Shown here one piece after another: positions 39,454 to 51,300 of a stretch of 64,000 bases of DNA. Both the position numbers and the translations under genes were made by a program. Positions within the stretch are counted from its first letter, which is position 1, and the number at the start of each line of letters is the position of its first letter. The DNA lies in the NCBI GenBank assembly GCA_030562195.1, contig CM060203.1, positions 11,918,208 to 11,982,207 of the forward strand, in the 5' to 3' direction. Origin of the DNA: Nipponacmea schrenckii (taxonomy: Eukaryota; Mollusca; Gastropoda; Lottiidae). The notes below the pieces were generated by a model. It was not told where the DNA came from, ran no database searches, and saw only the letters and a program-made list of their open reading frames with translations.

Positions 39454-40243
39454 GAGTGGCAAATTAGAAAGTTGTCACTCTTTGTTTTCATTAGACCGAT
39501 CGCTTTGAAAATTACAGAATATAGAGAAGTCGCCTATAGAAATAAAAAGACATCATAAAAAAATTTCTACCACTTCCGGTTTTTGCATGAGAACTTCCGG
39601 TTTTTCAGAACCACGTTGGGTGACCCAACCTCCGGTGTATGTATGAAATGAGTACAAAAGCTATACATATAAACTATCAGGCATAATTAGAACCCAATTA
39701 GAGGAAAAAATTCTAACCGGAAGTGAAACTTTATGTGTTATCACAGAACGGTGACATTTAGCAAAATTTTAATAAGTCCGCTAATTTTTCTCCGATATGT
39801 ACGATTATTTGGTGTTTTTGAAACCTTGTACTTTATCTAAAATTTGTTGGGAACAGAATTTTCATTTTCAAATTTAATTTTTTTTAAGCCCGATTGAATT
39901 TTTTAAAAATATAAAAGGCTATATCAAATGACCTTGACCTTCAATGACCCTGAATTTTTACAAGTAGAATGTTCTTGACATTAGCTATCCACACATAGGC
40001 CTATAATGGTCGACAACAATTTTTTTGTACCCGTTTTAGTTTTTAAAAAAATTCAAAAGGCAATATCAAGTGACCTAGACCTTCAACTACCTTAATAATT
40101 TTCAAGTAAAATGTACTTGACCTAAGCTGTCCATACATATGCTTATAATGGCTGTTAAAAGTTTGTTTTGAGTGTTTTAAAATTCAAAAGGCTATATCAC
40201 GTGACCTTGTATCAAGTGGCCCCATAGGGGTTGTTTGCCACTC
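39454..40243. mobile_element. 790-bp element with 10-bp terminal inverted repeats (MITE-like)
   Basis: It starts GAGTGGCAAA (39454-39463) and ends TTTGCCACTC (40234-40243), with ATT-rich sequence on both sides. Internally a module around AAAAGGCTATATCAAATGAC and the TGACCTTGACC/TGACCTAGACC words repeats at 39913, 40055 and 40186. It holds no coding capacity, so it would depend on another element's transposase. Multiple ACTTCCGGTTTT words lie near its left end. Confidence 0.65.
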
Positions 40244-40506
40244 TCAGTACTGTTCACAGTTCTAGTTATTATTATTATTATTAGTTGATAAAAGTTTAAC
40301 TGGAAGTGCAACAGGAATTAAATGTAGGCTTTTAGACCTTACAACATTATTGGTAACAAAATGACATGTCTTTCACTATGGGTCAGCTCTCAGCTGATTG
40401 ATAGATTGTTTGCTGTACATCGGAAAGTTGTTCGTCTCACTAGCACTTTGAGTGTAACACGATTTAACAACGGGCTTAAATACCTCTGTTTACACATATA
40501 GATCTA

Positions 40507-40880
40507 TTGCTTTGTTACATGGTTTGCCTCTCTCTGGCATTCCAGTTAGACAGCAAGACTGCTTACCTGGGTGATCAAGTGTATGATACAAGGGGACTGC
40601 AGCAACGTTCATTGCTAATAAAGACGTCTAGAATTTTAATCTCCAAGGGCGATACTATTCAAGTCTGGTCTTACAATGTATTTGACATTTCAGCAGCGTG
40701 ACGATCTAGGCGATAAAGTGAATGACATACCGAGAAACAGCAGAACTATTAATTGCTAATTACATCGTCTAGGGATTCAACATTCCATGCGTGAAATACT
40801 AGGCGACAACGGAACTGATAACTTGTAACGATAATCTCCTGAAATTTTAATCTTCAACGCGTGACATAACACAATAATGA
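40507..40880 (+). repeat. Very diverged tandem repeat
   Basis: Three stretches at about 40569-40660, 40705-40795 and 40800-40870 share the words GATAAAGTG/GATCAAGTG, AATTGCTAA and ATTTTAATCT-CAA-GCG. The open frame at 40507-40701 lies in the first copy and is not otherwise supported. Confidence 0.4.
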
Positions 40881-41456
40881 AATTTGTATTAAGTTTCTTC
40901 AACCGAGATATTCATCAATAAAGGTACAAATCTTCCAATGCTTTAGAGAATTCATTGTACAAATAGAGTAAGCAGCTCAACTCAATATGAAAATTCCAAA
41001 TATTCATATTAAAGTATAAGGTGATTTAGTTATTTACTCAGTGGTATACTTTTTTTTTCATTGTCCAGCGCTTAATATGAGAGACGTCCCATTACTGTCA
41101 TGATTTTTGATTAGTTCGTTTTAAAATGATTTAGACAAAACTAACCGAAAACTGAAATTTGAAAAATGCTTTTTGGACTTTTACTCCTTTAAAGCTATAA
41201 ATGACTGACATTGTCGGCAAACAATCTGGCGTGAGTGATGGTTGAGAAGCCATCGTGTCTCTAAAACCTGAAAAATCATTCTGAATAATCGGTAGAAACT
41301 GAAGGTCCAACAAATTCCAAGGTTAAAGTTTACGGTTTGTTAATAAATTTTTTGTATTAAGCTCACTCCAAAAAATAAAGAACTTGGGAATGACTTAATG
41401 TGTTTTTGTTCTCTACTTTATTTTATTCCGGATTATTGAAATATTGAAAAAAAAAA

Positions 41457-41642
41457 ATGAATGGAGTTTTGCGTCCTTCTCCCTGCACCGTATGCGTTAA
41501 TGAAAACCAACAACGCCATGTATTATGCAATGAGGGAAATTATGCCAGGACAGCCAGCAAAAGCCTTCTCTTTTTGCGATTTCCAACTGACCAAAAGAGC
41601 TTAATGAATTTCGGGACAATCATCCGACAGCCTCACACATGA
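41457..41642 (+). other. 61-codon ORF, possible THAP-like fragment
   Basis: It has CTVC near residue 10 and FLRFPTDQKSLMNF near residue 40, in the order seen in THAP zinc-finger domains (CxxC, later a FP-containing strand). The second Cys/His pair and the usual Trp are not in this frame. It is most likely a remnant of a transposon-derived gene, or chance. Confidence 0.22.
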
Positions 41643-41679
41643 CTTTTGTATTAAATCAGAATAGAAAAGCTTACTTTGA

Positions 41680-42350
41680 AATGAATAATATACAATTGTA
41701 TTGATTTTGATCAACAGAATTATGACACACATATTGGGTCAAAGCCGTTATAAATGACTACTTAGGCTTCACACGTAAAACAAAAAAAAGTGAATTTTTT
41801 GTAGTATTTTCAACAGATTTTGCGACTGAAACAGTCTAGAGAAAACTAAATAAGTGATTTTCTGAGGATATTTCAAATGTATTTTATCTTAGAGCCTCAA
41901 AACGGACCCCTAAAAACAAGATTGTGCCCCTTTAACGTGCACCATTTCGGTGAAATGTCCCATCCGAACGACTATAATAGACGCCTTTTCCATGTCAGTC
42001 CCTCCAATCTGCATCACTGATATGAGAAAACCGGGCTTTATGATATTGAAATGAATAGATATAAACTTGATATTGATTCTCGCATGCAACAATTATCATT
42101 TCACTATTATTGGGCTCATCAAGCCTGTTATAAATCTCGACTATTTATTTGGCTTCTTTCTAAAATGAACAAAAGCGATTTTTTTAGTTCCCTTTAACAT
42201 TTTGCCTGAAACAGCTGAAATATATTAAATATAGTGAGTTTTCAATATTCAATCGATTTTTCTAATCTTGACCTCAAAATCTGGGACCCGTGAACACTTT
42301 AAAGAAGGGGCGTTTGTCCCCTACCAAGCACCATGTAACGTTTACTCTCA
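41680..42350. repeat. Diverged direct duplication of about 390 bp
   Basis: The blocks 41733-41910 and 42108-42310 share TATTGGG, GTTATAAAT, CTGAAACAG, CCTCAAAA and GGACCC in the same order, interrupted by unlike sequence. Confidence 0.5.
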
Positions 42351-43528
42351 GTGCCTACATCTTGCCATTATGTACAATATTGATTAGCTGAAGCAGGGGA
42401 AATCTTAACCATTATTTAACTAATACGTTTCATGATAGATTCTAATCGTGGTTTAACAGATCGGTCACGAGTTGTTCCATGTTTTTCCACCGTCGTTACA
42501 GATTAGCCAAGTGATACGTAGATTAACAACCCATTATTACGGACTATTGTAGGATTAAGCACCAGACAAATAAATGAAATTTAAACATACTAAGGTATTA
42601 AACATTATCTGATTATAAAAGGTAGGTGATAATACTATTAATTTAAAGGATGATAGTCCTGAAATTCCAATATATTAAGATAACTTTCATTTGATCGGAA
42701 CGCATTCAAGTAACTCTGAGGCGATGAAATAAAAAAAACGAAAAGAATATTGTATAAATTCGAAGACTAAATGAGCACTTTTTGTATTTAGAACTTATGA
42801 AATAAATTTTAAAATCGAATTTATAAACATTATCAATGTACATTACCTGTTCGTTAAAGATAGGTGTTCAAGGGTACAGAAATTATCCGATCATTAGTAA
42901 TTGTTTTGGAGTTTGACTGCCACTATAGTGTTAAGTTCATTATATCAAGTGACTGGTGCTAACGATAATGGTCACGTCATAAAAGGTGACACAAATACTT
43001 GGAATTAAATATAATATACTTATTACCAGTAATGGAAGAAATTCAAAGTAATGGATCTTAAGTGGTTTATTTGACAAGGTAAAACAGGGTGTTTAATAAC
43101 ATAGTCACGATATAAAAAGGTTTTTAATTAAATTAGTCTTATTTTGTTTTACCAATCTATCAGGTTTAATTCTATCAGAGATAAATATCGTATTTCAGTA
43201 TGAAAAGTCCTACGTCAAGTACGAATTCGTTTGAAACATGAAAATTATTGTGCCAAAGGAAATGCGATGTCGTTGTATAACTAGGCCTTTGAAAATCTTT
43301 AATCCAACATCAGGAAAATTAAATTGTCGTCGGTTTCATTTCCTAGTCATGATTCGATTAGTATTGTGCGTGGTGCTGGAGTTTGAAAAGTTTTGAGTTC
43401 CCGAATTTGTGTTCTAAAAGCTGATAGATCTAATACTTCAGCGACTATCATATTCCATTGAGCTGTTCATTTCGTGAAAAGTATATAAGCAATCATATTA
43501 AATCATGTAAATTCATCATCACTTACAG

Positions 43529-43620
43529 AACCGGATGCTATTAGTCGGCCACTGGCCTTGAAAACTCGTCCAGACAGCGACCCGGGACCTTGTGTGCTGC
43601 GCGAAGTGCCAGAAACTCCA
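43529..43620 (+). other. Candidate upstream exon of the receptor gene
   Basis: A 92-nt GC-richer island bounded by acceptor CATCACTTACAG and donor GTAATAAGT. Reading from the third base it is open for 30 codons and ends in phase 0, which matches receptor exon 1 starting in phase 0 at 45266. The peptide (PDAISRPLALK onward) is polar and is not itself a signal peptide. It could instead be 5' UTR or chance. Confidence 0.35.
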
Positions 43621-43984
43621 GTAATAAGTAATAACAGAAATCACTTCTTTAAATGCTTATGTAAAAGGTGGTATATTTTATTATGTCGCTGCCATTAAAC
43701 CTACTAGAAATCAAACAGACGTTTATTATCAAACCATTTGATTTTTTCAAATAAATTCTATTACAATATACCAACTGTTAAACATGGCATCGAGATATTT
43801 AGGAAACGATTCATTGATGCGACTGCAATGTATCAATTCAATGATTCCTACTCTGAAGATTAAATTTCTTTTTTAAATCCTTCGACATTTAAGTATGAAT
43901 ACTAGTCCGAACAGCTCTTTAAGTATATACATGAAAATGACACAACTTAAAAAAGATGGATGGACCAATCTTATAAAAATTGGT

Positions 43985-44110
43985 CGTGGCGCTAGCGGGG
44001 TAGCGTATTTTTAAGTCAGTCCCCCAATGGAGTCATCATGCCCCTATGTGTACCCCAGTATCAAGAGGCTAGCGCCTCAATTGAGAGGTGTCCATCCATG
44101 TTTTATTCCT
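43985..44110. repeat. Short inverted-repeat block
   Basis: GGCGCTAGC near 43987 pairs with GCTAGCGCC near 44070, about 75 bases apart. The left half, GTGGCGCTAGCGGGGTAGCG, resembles a pol III box-A context. It could be a small mobile element or SINE head. Confidence 0.4.
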
Positions 44111-45265
44111 CTTCCACACAAAAAAAAGGTGAAATAATGGAAACCTTGAGTTCCAAACCTCTTGGCCATGGCAGCTGCATTAACTGAGAAATAACTAAAC
44201 GTTATAAATGTCATGTCGTAATAAATGTTTTAAGTAGGCATGTCAAATTTCAGGGAAAAAATAAAATCTCGGAGAAATATCACACATTTATCATTCTTTC
44301 AACCATATTTTTATTTATCACTATTTCACGTTCACAATTTTTGAAGGAATTCTTGGTCGTTTCAAATTTTCTGAATTGGATTTTATAGATTATTGTTTTT
44401 AATATGTCCAACTCTCCTGATAACTGAAAGGAATTCCCTTTATGTGTTTCTTTTTATCCTCTGTTAACCCAATGGTAACGATTTCAATCGAAAATACATT
44501 ATCTGATAACATATTTCGGGCTATATATCTTTGGATTTTTTGTACATTTCATCTTATTAGATTTTCTCCGTTCAACTCCGATTCCTTGAGGTATTCAAAG
44601 AAATTAATTAATTCTACGAGTGTTATGCTGAATTAAGACGGAATCAAAATTAATTCGTATTTTTATGAATGTTTGGCCAAATTTGCCTTGGTCCCCCAGG
44701 CTTTGCTTTTTTGTCGATTCCGAATCATGGTCGCTGCGTAATACACATGTTCGATAACAAAGAGTTTTCAGGGATAAAATCATTGGTCGAGATATACCTT
44801 CTATGCTTGTAGATTATGATATTTTGAAATAGGCCCATAGCATTATCCCATTTGAAGAAGATTCAGTATTCATTTACCATGTTATCATATGACAAAGTCT
44901 TTAAATGTCGAGAAGTAGGAGCCTAGAAATATGGAACATGTAATTTTCACTATTGCATATAAATTTAATTCATGCACTTTGCGACAAAAACTATACAAAA
45001 TTTCAATGGATAGAGTTCAATTATTCATAACATACGCCGACAAAAACCACATTGCAATCAAATAACACAACTCGTATTAAAATGCATAAGCGAGGCCAGT
45101 AGCTACGATAATGATGAATATTTGCCAATGCAATTTCAGAAGCTGACCTAAGTGAAGGTTTTAGTTGTTGACAGGATTCTTGAGCTATTTAAATAATAAT
45201 AATTTTTCTGACCTCTCATTTTGAGACATGTTGTACCGTAACACCGTATCCTTGTTTAATTTCAG

Positions 45266-45389
45266 ATGAATAATACCACATCAGAAGTGAGTTATATCCC
45301 CTTTCAGCCCATTCCAATGCATAAAATAAACTATGTTGAGCAGAAGAGGTGTAATGAAACTATATTTCCTAAAGGATACCCACGGAACG
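45266..45389 (+). CDS. Receptor exon 1: N-terminal ectodomain, first Cys
   Basis: Residues 1-41 plus one base of codon 42. It opens with ATG directly after the acceptor TTTAATTTCAG and ends at G|GTGAGT. It carries N-glycosylation sequons at N2/N3 and N30 and the first ectodomain cysteine (C29, in KRCNETIFP), matching the place of the first Cys in calcitonin receptors. The acceptor in front of the ATG means the ATG may be an internal Met; a signal-peptide exon should lie upstream. Confidence 0.82.
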
Positions 45390-48300
45390 GTGAGTTATCT
45401 TCTCCTTCGAACTCTCGTATTATTACTTGATATGGGCATATCTGAATATGATTTCAGAACTGTTTGTTATATGATATGTTTTTTACCCAATACATAATCA
45501 TACTGATTAATGGATAAATATGAAAAAATGGAATGGATTATCTCAGAGAGCCTATTATAGAAAGATTATTGTAGCCACAATGGAACCAACAATTTGTCGA
45601 AAATGTCATTTATAAGCAGAAATACCTTCGTGCCTCGTAGTTAATGGGTCGTTTTATATTTTGCCTTCGGGCCATACCTGTGCACTCGTAAAAATATTTC
45701 AGTGTCCCAATGCCATTTTGATATTTAAAAAAACATTAATGAGGAAATACCAGGTATTTATAATTCATGTCGTTAACCCTCTGAAGACCAAGTTGAACAT
45801 TTCATTTTAATGATCATGATGAAAATCTTTATAGTTTATATAGGGTTTATAAAAACAATTGATCAAATATTCCATTTTATCCTTTCTCTAGTGTGTTGTA
45901 ATAAGATTGTAACAAAAATAAAAACCTGCGATATATATAGTTAAATTTGTATTGATCCATCCAGAAGGCTCTTTTAGAAACTACTGGTCGGTCTGCCAAA
46001 TGAGGTTTTACAAAAAAATCTCCTGTATCAACATACTGAGATTTGGATGGTAGAAAGGTAACAAGTTATAAGTCAACAGAAGGCACTGGCACGTGGATTT
46101 TTAAGTTAATTAATTATTAAAATGGTCAAAAAAAAAAAAATAAAACAAAAAAAAAAAACTATCAAGCAAATTAATGATCTCTTGGTTATTATAAAAATGA
46201 TTGTCAAGACGAAATTTGCCCATTCCATCCATCATTAACTGAGTTAAGGCTATAATTTTATTTCTATCAGTTAGTATTGTAACCGAATTGAGCATCAGTT
46301 AGGGTCCGTTAAAAGAACATTGCGAATAGATTCAAATGTGTGTACTTTCAAATTGATAGACCGAGACGAATAATGGATTCTTGTCTCATATGTCATGCCT
46401 TTAAATATTAATTTTCTTAAGATCATTGCCCAATTTTCAACAATAATGATAATAAATCAGCACTTTTCCAATGATCACCCGTTTCAAACTGAGCAGGAAA
46501 TTGACATAACTATCTACAGTTTAGTTCATTACTATCATTCCAATATGTATAGCTCTGTACCGACTGCTGATACCTAATTACGATCGACCACAGGGTGATT
46601 TGATTACTGGGAATAGATCACAAATAGGTGAAATGTTACAATAAGACTGGTCACAAATATTTTACAAACTGGACCCTGGCCATTTCATCTAAAGAATAAT
46701 CACATAGAAAATGGAAATGATATTCTTGGAAATATCCTTAATAGACAAGATCCAGTAAAGACCATTAAGAACCAAACTTCCAGATAAATAGATATCTACA
46801 TGAAAATATTTCTACATCATGTATTTATTCTTAATCTTGTTAATATTACGTATTTCACTGTACTATAATATAAATAATTAAATTCAGGTTACATAGGGAA
46901 AAAATGTCGTGCTTGCCTCATAAACGTCACATCCGGTAGGTAATAAGAAGAAATTTACGACCAATCTTATCTATAGCTTTCTATGATCTATTTGTTGGCA
47001 CCATATAATCACGTGACTGATAATTAGTGATTGACTATCTGATATACGTAGTTACTAGTGACTTTTATCGTGACATAGTCTCATAAATCGGCTTTGTGTA
47101 GGATTTATGGACAAATATGTTCTGATTTCCCTACAGATTTATTGCCCTTTCTGATAATTATTTAGAAAAATATATTGACTGGCTTGATAGATAGAGGGCG
47201 AATAAATTATTGTTTACAATAAATTAAACATTTATAAAAGCATAATTAAGTTCTTTTAAACGAACACAGCCATAGGCCTTTACACAAAATCATTTTGGAA
47301 ATAAACTTCTGAGTATTTTGCTGTTTTATTTCATTAAAAATGGATCCATTTCTTGCTAAATTGACGGACAAACTGAAGCAAAATGAAATGATAATAATGT
47401 GTTATACCTCGAAGATTTGCTTCAGAGAAATCCCTAACAGTCATGTGTCATGTACTAAACCATACGAGATCTCAGTTTGTCATATCTCCGTATCCAAAAG
47501 GGGTGTCTATAAAACGAAGACCGAAGATGGAAGACCTCTATAAAACTAAGACCCAACTATAAAACGAAGACCCACTCAACTATAAAACGAAGACCCAACT
47601 ATAAAACGAAGACCCACTCAACTATAAAACGAAGACCCAACTATAAAACGAAGACCCACTCAACTATAAAACGAAGACCCACTCTACTATAAAACGAAGA
47701 CCCAACTATAAAACGAAGACCCAACTATAAAACGAAGACCCACTCAACTATAAAACGAAGACCCAACTATAAAACGAAGACCCACTCAACTATAAAACGA
47801 AGACCCAACTATAACTATCTGATACAAGATTTAAAGTGATACATTACTTAGGATTGCTGTATTTTTCTGATTATGATTATGTCGATTAGAACTTTTCTTT
47901 CTAGATGCCACCTGTGTAATACAGAATACAATTGAAGTGAAATCAGGATAAAGGGTTTAGAAAATGTTTAATAGAGCTAGTCATTTTGGCATAAAATGAA
48001 GTATAAACAAATTTTCCTTCAATGCCAGGACTTCAAAAAGAATTAGTCTTGGTATCTGATTTAATTGGGTGTGTGGTCAGCGTTAACAATTGTTTGTCCC
48101 TTTTGTTTACAGAAAAGTGCAGTAAAAGTCTGTTTCTGCTTTTCAATTGCAGATATTCTTTCTTTCCTTTTGATATGTGATCAGGTTATCCACATTAACC
48201 TTCACTTCAAAGGCTACGTTTCCTGTTGGGATAAAGTAAAGATTTGTTGGTCTCATGGTCTCTTGGTTTTAGGCTAAACAAAACGATAGGCTAAATATAT

Positions 48301-51300
48301 TCTCACTGCCTATAATCATAGAACTATAACTTGTTCTATGCCATTATGAAGCTGTATGTTTCAAATCGTCTGTATAAACCGGTTAAATAGCCGATCACAG
48401 ACACCCTATTTTAATGATTAATTATCGGCTAGTATAGGCTTGGATTCTGTGCACTGTAACAGTTCTTTCGTACATTTAAACTATTAAACCTTTTAGGACT
48501 TTACTTCTGACTGTAAAATTCCAAAAAAGTGTTTCGGTTGCGGTCAACGTTTGACGAAAGTGCAAGAAATGTTTTTCATCTATATGATATTGCGCCATCT
48601 TCCAGATTTTAAGCAATTGTATCTTTTCTCCTGTTGTTTTTCCCCAAATCTAATTCGTTCGAAAAATAAACCTTAACAATTTTAGTAATAGTAGTTAGCT
48701 ATACCAATTAATTAAGTTACATTCGTCTGGAAATATAATCTTTTATCGGTAAAAGCTAGATCAAATACCACTCAGCCTAAATTGTAATCTTCGTCTAAGT
48801 ATGTTAGTGGTTGGAATCAAAATGATTTAATACGACTGGATGAGGCTCTGTCCACGCTTATTGTCCTTCATTGTCTGACATAATGAAATATCCATTTAAC
48901 ACTTTCGCATCTCTGACGTAATTTCTAATGATTACTGATTGTGTATTGTTGGGAATTCGTTGATTGATCTGGAGCTTTGCTAGATGCCTGGGATCATTCT
49001 CTCATTTGTCAGATTTCGGTGAAGGGAGGGATGGATTCTCCCAGATGTAGAGTCCTGGGGTTGAACAAATACTTTATTGGGAAATCGGGATAAAGGGTCT
49101 GGATCTACTGGATATGTTTCTTCTGTTCTGATCGGAAATAAGGAAAAATAAAAAATCACCCATGTATTTTGGTTTTAGTTTGCAATGAACAAGGCTGTCA
49201 TTTAAGTTCTGATTTTTTGAATATGCCACTATCATTTTCTGCTTATAGACATTGGAGGGATTTCTGTTGAAGACTCTTATAATGGGCACGAACTATCTTG
49301 CTTGCTTTATTACTGGTTGTGTTGAACGAGACGACAAAGGGTGCTTGCATATTGTGTTGAATAATGAGTCTTATTGGTTTTGCTGTATTTAATGTCCCAA
49401 TCCAATGTGCTTCCCCAGATTGAGGGAATATGATCGATTTCTAAGCGCTCAATTGGGGTTAGAATGAGATCGTCTAGTGAGTGGTCATCTAGATTGAAAT
49501 GATTAGAAACAGACTTTCTTTAATTTGATATCTGATCTGTGAGCATTGTAAAAAGGAGTGCGTAAATTTAGTTTATCCTAGTAATTGTTTGAAGCGTTTC
49601 TTAAAACAAATTATATATACTACATTCGATTTTTCATATGATTTGGAGGGTTGATATCCTGTAGTTTGTTTGGTAGATTCTATAAGATGTCTGGCACTGG
49701 ATGCAGCAGATTATTGACTATTCAGCAAAACGAAAATAATCAAGTGTTCTGTTCAATGCCAAAAAACTAGAAATGTGGCCTAGATGTACTTCAAATTTAT
49801 AATTTGTGCTTGTCACGTTCAAGTACCGATAAAGTTCGTGCTGGACACTAAATTGTATTAGATTTCCACATTTTGAGGTCGTCCATTAGCTGTATTACAG
49901 AAACCGGAAGGCTTCCATTCAATCTGTCATTGATAAACTAAAATGTCTTTGATGGCAAGGAGGATAAATTGGTTGGTTGCCGGTCTTTTTAAATTGTAAC
50001 ATGTTAAAAAACAAAAGATGATAATGACCAAATTTTGAAAACCCTCACAACTTTGTTATTCAAGGCTTGAAAAGTAAATTGTAAATATGTTAATCAAATT
50101 CATTAATAGAGGTCGAGTTTACTTGCTCTACAAAATTGGAATTGTCAATTAATATATCAATGTTAAATACCATATGGGATTTTTGTGAAGTTATTTTAGG
50201 TATATTTTTGAAAATAAGCGGCCTCTGCCACATTAAATCCAACAATTTTGAGAAAAGGTAGGTAGCAAAGTAATTATGCTTTTGACACTAAAGTTCTGTG
50301 TCATTTTTACGTATGAGTCTTTGAAATCAGACCAATAGGGAAATATTTACTATGAGCTATTGTTCCATTCTTGAATTCTTTGTAGACACGATAGAATGCT
50401 AGTTTTTGGGTGTACTTTGACAAAACTTGGTGTGGGTATTTGTAGTAACCCAAGGATGAACCGTTCGAAAATCTAAAAATTTTAATATGAGGTATTGCCC
50501 TTGGTCTTGAAAACGCGTTCAAAATATTGTTGACATTATAGAGGGCAGGATTCTTGATGGATTTTGCCCAAACTTGGTGTGGTAATAATCCACCTCTACA
50601 AACAATTGCAAGAAAAATTCCCAACAGTTTTTACAAACGATTTAGTTGTCGCCTATACCCGAAATAAAAATTTAAATGATATCTTAGTCCGTGGTAGATT
50701 ACCTCTCCTTTCTTAGATTCATTTCTTTTCTCCTTATTTCTGATGTAACCACTATCTATAGAGTGCCTTTCCTCGTCATTATCTTCAACATGCTTTAAGG
50801 CTATGTCCCTTTTCTCCCTTTTTTCCATTAAACTTTTCAGTTTCACAAGTAAAAAACATTTATTATAATTGATATTCCATTGATATTAATGTTCCTGTGG
50901 GAACCAGTAGTATTTTTTTACATTTCAGATTATAAAGATTATAGATGATTACTTGAACTTTTCATTCCATTTTTTTTTTTGCACAACTGCACATACAATT
51001 CCTTATCACTGGAGGTAATGCCTCCATGCCTGTGCCTGTGCTTTCGTAACATTGCTTAACCGCAATGTTACAACCTACAATCCCCAAGGTTGAAGCTTAT
51101 TGAAAATCAGACAAATTGAAAAATATATGAGTTATTGCCATTGTTCTTGAATGTACGTTCACTTTATTGTTAAAACGATAGAGGATCTTTGTTTAAACTT
51201 GGTCTGTGTTTGTAATCGCGTAATTGAACATCAGAAAAACTTTCATTTACCGAAAACTCTTGTCAACCTCGTGAACGAATTGGCTGGCATTACAATATTG

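Larger units (their letters stand above)
42355..45265. other. 5' flank of the receptor gene
   Basis: Contains a cluster of GATTA/TAATC words at 42380-42580, the candidate exon at 43529-43620 and the inverted-repeat block near 44 kb. The promoter of the receptor is probably here or further left; no TATA box or initiator can be assigned. Confidence 0.4.

Noticed and set aside
48065..48277. Hydrophobic 70-codon ORF in receptor intron 1 as an alternative signal-peptide exon
   Set aside because: It lies downstream of exon 1, which holds the first ectodomain cysteine, and has no donor placed to join exon 2 in phase.
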